Of a DNA stretch of 64,000 nt, positions 1 to 10,160 are shown piece by piece (the stretch's first letter is position 1; every line of letters begins with the position of its first letter). A program made the translations under genes and the position numbers. Origin of the DNA: Girardinichthys multiradiatus (taxonomy: Eukaryota > Chordata > Actinopteri > Cyprinodontiformes > Goodeidae); assembly GCF_021462225.1 (NCBI RefSeq), contig NC_061816.1, positions 8,705,390-8,769,389 on the forward strand. The letters run 5' to 3'. The notes beneath the pieces are model-generated. The model did not search any database. It saw only the letters and a program-made list of their open reading frames with translations, and was not told where the DNA came from.

Positions 1-485
1 GTCCTGAAAAATCATCTTCTTTCTAAAATATAAGGCAATATGTCCAACAGCTGAACCTTGGGGCAAACTGGGTCAACAACTGGACAATGACCACAGGTGC
101 TGCCACACCTCCTCCGGCACCTCCACCATCACCCTCACCATTTCACTTCTGACAGGCAGTCACCCCAACTTCAGAACAATATTCGGGGGAAATAGGTAAA
201 TTTGGGAGATTTCTCCTTCAGTGTACTCTAGTTTTTCGTCAATCCCCCAATCATTCCAAACTGACACATTCACATTTGATTGATTGTTGACTTTCTACAG
301 GGTAAAACTCTAAAATAGGCAAAAGCTAAATATGATTGACAAACAATACTCTGCAGCTCCTACGAACGTTTGGTTTCAGACAGGAGGTTAACTTTTGGCT
401 ATACAGAAAATGAAAGAGAAATAACTAGGAGACTTTGGAGTTTAAAACAAGACAAGAAATCTGTGGTTTGCCATAGATTTTAGAA
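1..485. other. Unrecognised non-coding part of unit 1
   Basis: No gene is seen. The same sequence occurs at 8415-8900 and 16694-17180. A short stretch around 50-110 resembles the antisense or sense remnant of a Tc1-like transposase region (a phrase about a doubled 'caac' tract followed by 'gacaatgacc'), but the match is too short to be sure. Confidence 0.4.
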
Positions 486-782
486 CTCTAGCGGCCTCTG
501 GAACCTGCGGGCATTCAGAGGAGCATTTGTGCAAGCTCTCAGCGAACAGTTAAAAGATGAATTAGCCCGTTGAGACAAACCCCAACGCCAGGAGGATCTG
601 ATTTCCCTCGCAAGGATTTCTCGTCCTTGGATTTCCCTGGTTGGTTTCGCATAACCCCCAGTTTATTTCAAAGGAGGGCAGAATAGAATCCCGGGGCACT
701 CACTGTTTGTCTACATGCCAACAGTCTGGTAAAGGTTTATTCCAGTCGCTTCTATAACCTGTCTAAACCAGAAGGGAATTAC

Positions 783-1181
783 ATGAAAAAATATATAAAT
801 GTGTTGTTGTCTGCAGGCTTAATTAGTCATTCCTCCTTGCAACTAGGTGCTGGATTCTCCTTCATGGCTACGACAGATGGTTCACTTCACGCTTGCATTG
901 ATTACCATGGACTCAACCAGATCACAATAAAAAACAAATATCCTTTACCGCCTCAGACCAGGGCTCTAAGTTTTTTTTTTGCTAAACTCGATCGTCGCAA
1001 CGCATACCATCTGGTGACATTAAGGGAGGGGGATGAATGGAAAACTGCTTTCAAGAACCCATTGGGTCAATATGAATACCTACTGATGTCCTTTGAACTT
1101 ACCAATGCACCTGTAGTGTTCCAAGCTTTATTCAATTTAGTCCTGTGGGACTTTCTAAACCAGTTTTGTCTGTCTACTTAG
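783..1181 (+). pseudogene. Gypsy reverse transcriptase fragment, broken (unit 1)
   Basis: About 130 residues of the RT palm and fingers can be read, including the conserved CIDYHGLNQ block, the NKYPLPP block, the LDRRNAYH block (the catalytic Asp region of motif A) and the [13 protein letters not shown] block. The frame is kept here because the T-run near 970 has a permissive length; in the other two units the run is shorter and the frame is lost. Just before the catalytic YxDD box the frame shifts and hits a stop at 1181. It is a dead fragment of the Gypsy remnant. Confidence 0.85.
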
Positions 1182-1479
1182 GTGACATGATTGTTTTTCT
1201 GTAAGTGAACACAAGGTGCATGTTCATCAGGTTCTTTGATGCATCCTCGAGAACATGCTGTTTCTGCTAAATTGGCCCACTCCATCCTCCTGCAAACACC
1301 TGCAATGCTTCCTAGGTTTTGCCAACTTTTACCATTGCTTCATTAAAAACTACAGTCAGACTGCCACTCCTGTCACAGCTCTCACCTCCATTTAGAAATA
1401 GTTTCACTGGCCCACTGAGGCTTCTAAGGTCTTTCAGGGGTTGAAAGACAAGTTTGTTCATGCCCCTATTCTGATCCAA

Positions 1480-1744
1480 CCTGATCCTACAAAACATTTA
1501 CTTTGGGCGTTGATGCCTCGGATATTGGCGTTGGGCCGTTCTTTCTCAAATGTCAAATAACTCTATCCATGCCTTCTTCTCCCGTCGACTCACCCCATCA
1601 GAAAAGGACTATTATGTAGGGGACAGGGAATTTCTAGCCATTAAGATGGCTTTTACAGACTGGCGTCACTTGTTTAAGGGGGCTGCACACTCCATCCTTA
1701 TGTGGACTGACCACCAAAATCTGGCCTATTTTCAGGAGCCTTAA
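1480..1744 (+). pseudogene. Gypsy RNase H fragment, broken (unit 1)
   Basis: Reading from about 1550 in the plus frame gives an RNase H-like stretch with HAFFSRRLTPSEKDYYVGDRE followed by the WTDHQNLAYFQ block that is typical of Gypsy RNase H. The upstream part with the first catalytic Asp is out of frame because of an indel near 1535. A stop after the EP residues (1742-1744) ends it where the family normally continues into the connection to integrase. Confidence 0.8.
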
Positions 1745-2599
1745 CCCCTAAAACCACACCAGTTCTGTTGGTCCCTCTTTTTTCCCTGGTTCAATTTTGT
1801 CATTTCCTTTAGACCAGGTTCCAAAAACACCAAACACCGATGCACTGTCTCGACATTATTCTTCCAGTGAAGAACCTCAGGTCGACTGAAACTTGCCTCC
1901 ATCCTTGGCCGTTGGAGTTCTTACCTGGGAGATGTAGGTCCGTCAATCCCAAACCTTTGAACCCCGTCCAGGAAATGGTCCACTTAACCGCATGTATGTT
2001 CCAACCCCAGTCCAATCTCGTATCGTTCACTGGGCGCACACACCCATGCATAAAGTCGTACCATAGTATAAATCTGCTAAACATTCTGGTGGCCCTCCAT
2101 CAGCAAAGATGTAAAAGAGTTTGCCTCGGGCTGTTCTTTCTTGCCCAAAATAAGACCCACAACCGGCCACCTAGGGGGTTTCTCCAACTACTGGCCATCC
2201 GTAAGCGTCCCTGGTCACACCAGGGGACACTGTCACCGGGTTACCTCCCTCAAAAAGCTTCACTATCATCTTAACTATAGTCAACCAATTCTCAAAGGGT
2301 TGCCATCTCATTCTGCTGAGGAACCCACTTCTCTTGAGACTGCTCATCTTCCAATCAAACATGGCTATCATCCTGGCGGCGCTCCTTTGGATATTCTATC
2401 CAACCTTGGCCCCCTGTTTGTGTGCGGATGAGCTTCAGCGCAGCCCTGGGAGCAAGAGTGGCTCTCAGTTCTGGGTTTTATCCTCAAACCAATGTCCGAC
2501 TAAGAGGAAGGACCGGAAACTGGAGTCTACTCTAAGCTGTGTGTGCTCTGTGTGTCCCTCTACTTGGTGTTTACAGCTACCATGGGTAGAATATTCCCA

Positions 2600-3175
2600 T
2601 TACAGTCATGTCTCATCTGCCACCAGTTTGTCTCCTTTTCAAGCTTTCCTTGCCTATCAGCCTCTGCTTTTTCTCTCAGATGAACAGGATATTTCAGTCA
2701 GTTCTGCTCAACACCATATCACCACACAATCAGCATCCTCAACCGCACTGATGAGCAGAACCGCCGCCTGGCTAACCACAGGAGATCCCCAGCTTTGCAA
2801 TATCACTGGTTTGAAGGTTTGCTCTCAACTCTTGACATTCACTTCAAAATCTACTTCCAGGAAACTCTCCCCTGGGTACATCATCCCTTTAAGATGGAGA
2901 CTGTCCTCAGTCCTGTCTCTCTTCGACTCAAACCTCCTGCTAGCTTCAAGATCAATCCTGTGTTTCACATCTCTTTGGTAAAACCTGTGGTTACAAGTAC
3001 TCTTTACCTGCCGTCTGAACCCCTTCCACTCACCCAAGACATTGATGGCCATCCTGTTTAATCGGCCCGCTGGATCTTTGATATCCGCAAAGGAGGCAGA
3101 GGTTTCTAGTATCTTGTGAACTGAGAGGGCTATGGTCTGGAGGAACGGTCCTGGATTACCTGTTCCTTAATTCCT
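2600..3175 (+). pseudogene. Gypsy integrase C-terminus and chromodomain-like fragment (unit 1)
   Basis: The 'SPFQAFLAYQP' block at about 2628-2660 matches the end of the Gypsy integrase core. Further on, the sequence at about 2935-2980 reads as a 'FKINPVFHISLVKP' linker, and 3040-3175 reads, with indels, as a chromodomain-type 'ARW-ILDIRKGGRG-Q-LVNWEGYG' motif. This marks the source as a chromovirus. Several stops and shifts separate the pieces. Confidence 0.7.
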
Positions 3176-3345
3176 GACTCCTAACTTATAAGGGACACTG
3201 AAGCTTCCTGTCCATTGGTTTCTTGCTCCAACTAAACTGTACTCTCCATCTCCAGATCCTGTAGAACCAGACTGCCGAAGCTCCATTACAGATTCATTGA
3301 CTTTGTCATCTATTGAGAATAAACACAATCCTTTTAAATACATTC

Positions 3346-4140
3346 TGGATCCTGACTTGGATCCTTGACGGCATGTGGATCAGAAAAATACCTGGATCCA
3401 TGTCGGAATCAAATAATGTAGAAACAAAAAGCAAGAAAGTGACACTTAGTAACCACAGGGAGAAACAATATTGCACCAGAAGAGCAATGCAATCATAATA
3501 ATCAGCAATGACAAGAAAACTATAAATAATCTGTTTTGATGCTTCAAATGTGTGTTATAACCGTCAAAAGGTGTGCCGCTCCCAATACATTTCCCTGTAG
3601 CAAGCCTTGGGTTATTTACTGATATGTTTCAGGTCACGGTCTTGTTGTAGGGTCCAGTTCTGCATCAGCCTGATTTTTTTTTTTTTTTTAAGATTGTCTT
3701 ACGTTTTTTTCAGGAACCCTCAAATAAATTATATGATGGTGAGTTGGACAGGTCCTGATGCAGCACATCATTCCCAAACCAAGAAACGTCCTCCATAGAA
3801 ACCACCTCAATGTCTTGATATTCAGTCAAGCTGACTGTAATACCTAATATGACCAGCAGAGGGGCCGGTATCCTAATAAAATCTGTTCAGAGGACAGACA
3901 TGGTAGAGGTGTGGGAGTGAAGAGGATGTTCATGGATGCATGTTAAAATATAATAAAAGTTGGAGTGCAACTCGTTTACAAGTTGATATCTTGTCTTTTA
4001 AAGATGAACAGTACATTGTACCAGGAGTGAAAGTCTTGCTCTACATCAGTGGGATTAAAAATGGAGATGCTGAGGCCACCGGGGGGACTGAAACTGGTCG
4101 GTAATGTGGCCAGACTGCAGTTCTGCGTTGGAGTTGTTGT
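3346..4140. other. Non-coding interval with Tc1-like antisense fragment (unit 1)
   Basis: No gene. The part at about 3620-3800 has the wording of an antisense Tc1-like transposase (a 'caggtcacggtcttgttgtag' type phrase followed by 'ggacaggtcctgatgcagca'), heavily decayed and with a poly-T run at 3672-3687. A segment at 3404-3535 is also found once outside the array at about 32730-32900. The rest is unrecognised. Confidence 0.5.
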
Positions 4141-4145
4141 GGAGG

Positions 4146-4430
4146 GTGAGGAGAACGAGGCGGATCCACCTGGACGCCTTCACCAAGGAGGTTAGGAAAA
4201 CAAGGTGGGTCTACCTGGGCGCCTTCGTCGAGGAGGTGAGGAACAAGAATCGGGTCCACCTGGACGCCTTCGTCAAGGAGATCAGGATAATGAAGTGGGT
4301 CCACCTGGACACCTTCGTCGAGAAGGTCAGGAACACGAGGCAGGTCAACATGGACACCCTTGTCGTGGATGTCAGGAGCACGAGGCAGGTCCACTTGGAC
4401 ACCCTCGTCATGGAGGTCAGGAGCGTGGGA
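4146..4430. repeat. 45-bp minisatellite, about 6.3 copies (unit 1)
   Basis: Six copies of a 45-bp unit start at 4146, 4191, 4236, 4281, 4326 and 4371, with a partial seventh from 4416. Each copy keeps the core 'ggtccacctggacgccttcg'. Because 45 is a multiple of three, both strands stay open over the array (on plus as VHLDAFVKE-type repeats, on minus as PDLLDEGVQVDPP-type repeats). I infer that it is the coding tract of an old retroelement rather than a gene of the host. Copy number differs between the three units. Confidence 0.9.
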
Positions 4431-4539
4431 TGGTAATGCTGAGTGGGTTCACCTAGACACCCTAGTCCTGGAGACCAGGAACATGAGGTGGATCAATGCG
4501 GTGTGGCATGAAGGGGATCCGCCTATGGTTCCGCTGAGT

Positions 4540-5600
4540 TGCGATGGAAGCCCAGGTTGCTTTGATAGTAGCCTTCATGTTATCTGCATTATTGGGTTTG
4601 GTGTCTTTCAGCTTCCTCTTGAAAATACTCCACAGATTCTATATGAGGTTCAGGTCAGGCTAGTTTGGTGGCCAATCAAGCACAGTAACATCATGGTCAT
4701 TGGACCAGGTACAAGGGCTGGTACAAGGCCTGATAGCAGAAGGAAGCATCAAGTGGTCAAAAATGTCATGCTTAGATAGCTGTATTGACTGTGGACCTCA
4801 AAAAACCCAGTAAACCAACACCAGCAGAAAACCTGGCAAATCATAACTGACTCAGGAAACATCGCACTGGATATCAAGCATCATGAATTCTGTGCCTCTC
4901 CACTCTTCCTCTAGATTCAGGGATCTCAACTTTTAAAATGAAATGCAAACTTTACTTTCATCTGAGAAGAGAACTTGGACAACTGAGCATCAGCCCAGTT
5001 CTTTTTCTCCTTATGCCAGGTAAGACACTTGTAGCCCATGTCTAGGATTTGTCTGTGTAGTGGTTCTCAATTAGCTGACTCCAGCCTCAGTCCTCATTAC
5101 TTCTATTTTGCTTGACAATCCTTTGAAGGCTGCGGGTATCCCTGTTCCTGGTGCACGTTTTTCCTAACACACTTTTTCCTTCTACTGAACTTTCTATGAA
5201 TATGCTTGGACACAGCAGCCTGTGAACAACTGTTTCAGCAATGACCGGTCCTCCACAAGGAGGGTAAGCCAACAATGACTGTCTCCTGGATATCTGTCAA
5301 GTCAGTCTTCCCCATGATTGTCTATCCTACTGATCCAGACTGAGAGACCACTTAGGGGCTTTGCAACCTTTGCAGACGTTTAGAATTCATTAGTTGATTA
5401 GGGTGGGACACCATGAGCTTCCAATATTAAACTTATTTACAATATTCGGACTTCATGAGACACTGAATATGTAAGTCATAATCAACAAAATTGCAAACAT
5501 ATTGGCTTGAAATGTTTCACTCTACCTGTAATGAATCTATATATGGACTTTTACTTTCTGAAATGAGGGTCAAAAAATATTGAAATTTTTCATAAGAGAT
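4540..5600 (-). mobile_element. Degenerate Tc1-like DNA transposon (unit 1)
   Basis: Read on the minus strand, the sequence follows a common fish Tc1-like transposase: a helix-turn-helix part at about 5087-5275 with the 'CTRNRDTRSLQRIVKQNRS' block, and downstream (lower coordinates) fragments of the DDE domain. The plus strand shows the tell-tale antisense phrases such as 'ggtggccaatcaagcacag' near 4670. It is broken by stops and deletions. The TA-flanked terminal repeats are not clearly visible. It lies just upstream of the TAAR gene in each unit. Confidence 0.85.
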
Positions 5601-5813
5601 GTAGCTACAAAACAAACATCTGCTAATATTCAAAAACCATAATTGAACATGTGTGAATGGATCTAAAGCAAACTAAATCCAATCTCAAACAGGGTGAAAG
5701 TGTGAAGAAAGGTTGCATCAGTCTTCAGGTTACTTGTCAGACAGAAGGGCGTATTTTAAGGATGATAAATAAGGCATCTTAATGAAGGGTCATGTCTCGT
5801 CTTCACCTCCCTG
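5601..5813. other. Upstream flank of TAAR copy 1
   Basis: Short AT-rich interval between the Tc1-like remnant and the TAAR start codon. It is conserved in the three units and should hold the receptor's 5' untranslated region and proximal promoter, but I see no clear TATA box or binding site. Confidence 0.4.
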
Positions 5814-6800
5814 ATGGACGGCAGTAAGAACTCCTCTCTGTGCTTTCCTAACCCTAACTTCTCCTGCAGGAGGCTGCAGCTGCCCCTCTCTGAGACCGTT
5901 CTGTTCCACACATTGCTGACTCTCATCTCCCTGCTCACTGTAATGCTCAACCTGCTCGTCATCATCTCCATCTCCCACTTCAGGCAGCTGCACAACCCAA
6001 CCAACTCCCTGCTCCTGTCTCTGGCTGTGTCTGACCTGGCGGTGGGATTGCTGGTGATGCCCATCGAGGGGCTGCGGTACTTGGAGACATGCTGGCTGCT
6101 GGGGAGCCTGATGTGTGCTCTGACTCCTTATGTCTTTTACTCTTTGATCTCTGCCTCTTTGGGCCACATGGTGCTTATATCTGTAGATCGCTATGTGGCC
6201 ATCTGTGACCCACTCCTTTACCCCACTAGGATCACAATGATTAATGTGAAGATCTGTGTTTCTCTCTGTTGGGTCTGTTCGCTGCTCTACAACGGATTGA
6301 TCCTGATGGGACACTTAGGCCAGCCAGATAGGTTCAGCACCTGTCACGGGGAGTGTGTTGTAGTTATCAGCCGTATTTCAGGAACTGTTGATCTCTTTAT
6401 CTCCTTCATAGCACCATGTACTGTCATGGTTGTTCTTTATTTCAGAGTGCTTCTGGCTGCTCTCTCACAGGTGCGTCTCATCCGTTCACAGACAGCGGCT
6501 ACAGCTGTAAAATCAGCTCAAGCTGTTACAAGATCTGAGTGGAAGGCAGCCAGGAGCCTCGCCATTGTTATTGCTGTGTTTATAATGTGTTATTGTCCTT
6601 TTTTTTATCCTTCCTTGGAGGGAAAGGACACATCCAACAGCTTGTCCTACTTTGCTGCTGTGTCTTGGATCATGATGCTGAACTCTAGCATGAATCCTAT
6701 CATTTATGTTTTGTTCTACCCCTGGTTCAGAAAAGCTATCAAACTTATCCTAACCCTAAAAATACTGCAGCCTGACTCCTGCGACATGAAGATGATGTAG
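5814..6800 (+). CDS. taar: Trace amine-associated receptor, copy 1 (class A GPCR, intact)
   Basis: A single-exon, 328-residue seven-helix receptor of the olfactory TAAR family, expected in the plasma membrane and cilia of olfactory neurons, where it senses amines and couples to a G protein. Seen: N-glycosylation site NSS at residue 6; seven hydrophobic segments; Asp2.50 in the SLAVSDLAVG block; Cys3.25 at 101; DRY at 125-127; the NPIIY motif at 294-298 inside the TAAR fingerprint NSSMNPIIYVLFYPWF. The classical amine-binding Asp3.32 is Phe108, while Asp5.42 is present (Asp193), which places it in the fish clade of non-classical amine receptors. The toggle position 6.48 is Tyr260 instead of Trp. 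The length matches the family and the first ATG gives a normal short N-terminus. It differs from copy 2 at 11 bases. Confidence 0.95.
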   Translation: MDGSKNSSLCFPNPNFSCRRLQLPLSETVLFHTLLTLISLLTVMLNLLVIISISHFRQLHNPTNSLLLSLAVSDLAVGLLVMPIEGLRYLETCWLLGSLMCALTPYVFYSLISASLGHMVLISVDRYVAICDPLLYPTRITMINVKICVSLCWVCSLLYNGLILMGHLGQPDRFSTCHGECVVVISRISGTVDLFISFIAPCTVMVVLYFRVLLAALSQVRLIRSQTAATAVKSAQAVTRSEWKAARSLAIVIAVFIMCYCPFFYPSLEGKDTSNSLSYFAAVSWIMMLNSSMNPIIYVLFYPWFRKAIKLILTLKILQPDSCDMKMM

Positions 6801-8414
6801 GTAGAGCTGACCACAGATCAGATGTGTGATTGTTTTTCAGTTGATAAAGATTTTAAAGATACTCACATTTTATACTATTTGATCAGACTTCATGTGCATT
6901 AAGTTAAACAAGCAGCAGAGGTTTCTATAGCTGCCATGTTTTTAATGAATCTCACATGAACAAAGACGACCAAATAGGAACATTTCTAGAAGGAAAACTA
7001 TTATGACACAGAGCCTTTAACTGTGCGGTTTTGACCTGTTCATGTATACTTTATAGAGTAAAAACCTGTAATGCATGATGTGATTGGCCTTAATACCATC
7101 CAAAATCATAAATCCATTAACTAAGCGGGTTATTTTCACCACAAAAGCCTTATTCCTTCTTACACAAAGTACAACAAAAAGTATATATCTTATTAGTGTT
7201 TTTATAAAAGCGTAAAGTAATAACTAAACAGCTTTTTTCTATTTAAGAAATAGTTTAGTTGGCCTTTTTTGCACTACTATGTTAAGATTATTATTACATA
7301 CCAAGAAACCTGTTTTTTGTCTGTATTATTATGATGGTTGTGGATCTTTCTTCTCTTCTTTTTGCACCTCTTTTTTTCTCTCGATAAAAACACATTTGTT
7401 ACAATTTTCAATATTTTTCTGCAAAACTGCATCACAGCTTGTTATAAGTCAAAGTAAAAGAAAAGTGAATTTATGGTGTTAAAATGAGCCTATTTGCTAG
7501 AACAGACTTTGGAATATTGCTAAATTAAGAATTAAGCTTTAATCCAGGTTTTATTTTCATGCATTTTATTTATCATGGACAATGTATTTAAACATGGCAG
7601 ACATAGGGAACATCTGATGTAAAATGTGTAAATATGTAAAATGTTAAATGTGTAAAATATCACAACACACAAGAGGTTGACATATGAAAAGAAAAAGAGA
7701 TGCATTTTAAATAAAAGACCAAAAATACGTTTGTAAATATTTTCTGTTTTGCATAAAAGCAACGGAGCTGTTATCAGAATGGCTTCAATCAGGTTTACCA
7801 GAAGAATCCCGTATGGGGAATAGGAATCTGCTTCTGATATTGAGTTATTAATTAGGATCATGTGATCTGAGATGTTGTGAAGCTGAAGAAGCTGCTCAGA
7901 TGAAGTAGCTAAACAAAGGCCGGTTGTTTTCCTTTGCTACTTTAGGGCAAAACTTTAAAAGAGGACAGTGTTATTTTTTAGAACCATTATAGAGTCATGG
8001 TAAAAGGAACATACACTCTGTTTCAGTTTAAGAGCTATACGTATCATGATACGGCATAATAACAGTGATCTGGTCTTTATGATGTTTTGTAATTGTTTAG
8101 GTCTAACCTCATGTGTGCGATAGCACACGACAGGAAAAGTTGAAGTAAATGAGAAAACTTTGCATGAAAAACTAAGTACATCAATCTGGAAAGAGTAATA
8201 AGGTAATCTCCAAAAACCTTGAAATCCATCTTTACAGAGAAGAAGAAAACACAATTAAATTAAGACAGTAGCCAATGTGCAATTTCAAACAAAGGTCAAA
8301 CAGTGCAATACCTCATCTTCGGCTTCATCTACAGCTATAGACCTCAAATGCTGAACTTCTGGACACAAGAAAATTTAACAAGACTAAAAAAAAGAGTGGT
8401 TTCTTTGGAAGGTT
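6801..8414. other. 3' flank of TAAR copy 1, no gene seen
   Basis: AT-rich sequence with many short open frames but none that looks coding. It is nearly identical at 15081-16693. The first 1.1 kb is also present after TAAR copy 3 but there diverges clearly after about 31,890. Probably 3' untranslated and intergenic sequence. Confidence 0.6.
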
Positions 8415-9197
8415 TGCCTGGAAAAATCATCTTCTTTCTAAAATATAAGGCAATATGTCCAACAGCAGAACCTTGGCCCAAACTGGGTCAACAACTGGAC
8501 AATGACCACAGGTGCTGCCACACCTCCTCCGGCACCTCCACCATCACCCTCACCATCTCACTTCTGAGAGGCAGCCACCCCAACTCCAGAACAATTTTCG
8601 GGGGAAATAGGTAAATTTGGGAGATTTCTCCTTCAGTGTACTCTAGTTTTTTGTCAATCCCCCAATCATTCCAAACTGACGCATTCACATTTGATTGATT
8701 GTTGACTTTCTACAGGGTAAAACTCTAAAATAGGCAAAAGCTAAATATGCTTGACAAACAATACTCTGCAGCTCCTACAAAGGTTTTATTTCAGACCTGA
8801 GGTTGACTTTTGGCTAAACAGAAAATGAAAGCGAAATAACTAGGAGACTTTGGAATTTACAACAAGACGAGAAATCTGTGGTTTGCCATAGATTTTAGAA
8901 CTCTAGCGGCCTCTGGAACCTGCAGGCATTCAAAGGAGCTTCTGTGCAAGCTCTCAGCGAACAGTTAAAAGATGAAATAGCCTGTCGACACAAACCCCAA
9001 CATCTGTTTTGTGATTCCTTCCCCTCAGTCATTTCTCGTCCTTGGATTTCCCTGGTTGGTTTCGCATAACCCCCAGTTTATTTCAAAGGAGGGCAGAATA
9101 GAATCCTGGGGCACTCACTGTTTGTCTACATGCCAACAGTCTGGTAAAGGTTTATTCTAGTCGCCTCTATAACCTGTCTAAACCAGAAGGGAATTAC

Positions 9198-9619
9198 ATG
9201 AAAAACTATATAAATGCATTGTTGTATGCAGGCTTAATTAGTCATTCCTCCTTGCAACTAGGTGCTGGATTCTCCTTCATGGCTAAAACAGCTGGTTCAC
9301 TTCACGCTTGCATTGATTACCATGGACTCAACCAGATCACAATAAAAAACAAATATCCTTTACCGCCTCTGACCAGGGCTCTAAGTTTTTTTTTGCTAAA
9401 CTCGATCGTCGCAACGCATACCATCTGGTGAGATTAAGGGAGGGGGATGAATGGAAAACTGCTTTCAAGAACCCATTGGGTCAATATGAATACCTACTGA
9501 TGTCCTTTGAACTTACCAATGCACCTGTAGTGTTCCAAGCTTTATTCAATTTAGTCCTGTGGGACTTTCTAAACCAGTTTGTGTCTGTCTACTTAGGTGA
9601 CATGATTGTTTTTCTGTAA
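9198..9619 (+). pseudogene. Gypsy reverse transcriptase fragment with mutated active site (unit 2)
   Basis: Two plus-strand frames join to give the RT fragment: 9198-9431 carries the CIDYHGLNQ block, then a short T-run at about 9386 shifts the frame, and 9428-9619 carries the [13 protein letters not shown] block. The active-site box reads YLGD where active Gypsy elements have YLDD or YVDD, so the first catalytic Asp is replaced by Gly. A stop follows shortly after. Confidence 0.85.
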
Positions 9620-9845
9620 GTGAACACAAGGTGCATGTTCATCAGGTTCTTTGATGCATCCTCGAGAACATGCTGTTTCTGCTAAATTGGCCCACTCCAT
9701 CCTCCTGCAAACACCTGCAATGCTTCCTAGATTTTGCCAACTTTTACCATTGCTTCATTAAAAACTACAGTCAGACTGCCACTCCTGTCACAGCTCTCAC
9801 CTCCATTTAGAAATAGTTTCACTGGAGCGCTGAGGCTGAGAAGGT

Positions 9846-10160
9846 ATGTCAGGGGTTGAAAGACAAGTTTGTTCATGCCCCTATTCTGATCCAATCTTAT
9901 CCTACAAAACATTTATTTTGGGCGTTGAAGCCTTGGATATTGGCGTTGGGGCCGTTCTTTCTCAAATGTCAAATAACTCTATCCATGCCTTCTTCTCCCG
10001 TCGACTCACCCCATCAGAAAAGAACTATTATGTAGGAGACAGGGAATTTCTAGCCGTTAAGATGGCTTTTACAGACTGGCGTCACTTGTTTAAGGGGGCT
10101 GCACACTCCATCCTTATGTGGACTGACCACCAAAATCTGGCCTATTTTCAGGAGCCTTAA
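9846..10160 (+). pseudogene. Gypsy RNase H fragment (unit 2)
   Basis: A longer open stretch than in unit 1: it joins the 'DIGVGAVLSQ' start of RNase H to the SRRLTPSEK and WTDHQNLAYFQ blocks. The residue pattern before DIGVG is VEAL instead of the usual VDAS, so the first catalytic Asp is probably lost. The stop at 10158-10160 is shared with unit 1, whereas unit 3 reads through that codon. Confidence 0.8.

Larger units (their letters stand above)
490..3345 (+). mobile_element. Degenerate Ty3/Gypsy chromovirus-like retrotransposon remnant (unit 1)
   Basis: The fragments run in the normal Gypsy order on the plus strand: the end of Gag (about 500-600), the end of protease (about 625-720), reverse transcriptase (783-1181), RNase H (about 1480-1744), a spacer and integrase-like stretch (about 1840-2760) and a C-terminal chromodomain-like stretch (about 3040-3175). 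Frameshifts and stops break it many times, and the gag-to-pol part is shortened by internal deletion. The region near 3310-3345 with an AATAAA-like motif may be the remains of an LTR. The remnant is shared by all three units, so it is older than the last rounds of duplication. It cannot encode a working element. Confidence 0.85.
1..8414 (+). repeat. Tandem segmental duplication, unit 1 (left edge cut by window)
   Basis: This stretch repeats almost base for base about 8.28-8.42 kb further right (for example the TAAR start at 5814 recurs at 14094, and the reverse-transcriptase fragment at 783 recurs at 9198). The unit contains a Gypsy remnant, a 45-bp minisatellite, a Tc1-like remnant and one TAAR gene. 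The first bases match sequence at about 8413, so the array probably continues to the left of the window. Unit borders are arbitrary because the units are joined head to tail. Confidence 0.9.

Noticed and set aside
1840..2274. 144-codon plus-strand frame repeated at 10256
   Set aside because: It runs out of frame through the Gypsy spacer and integrase remnant; the Gypsy protein similarity lies in other frames.
4146..4430. CRISPR-like array
   Set aside because: The repeats are directly adjacent 45-bp units without unique spacers, in a eukaryotic genome; it is a minisatellite.
5790..6314. A 174-codon open frame on the minus strand, repeated opposite each TAAR gene
   Set aside because: It lies fully opposite the conserved receptor coding frame, has a Gln/His/Asp-rich composition typical of a shadow frame, and shows no domain.
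7532..7861. Hydrophobic 109-codon minus-strand frame conserved in units 1 and 2
   Set aside because: Its conservation only reflects the recent duplication, the sequence is very AT-rich, and the frame is not kept in the more divergent unit 3.
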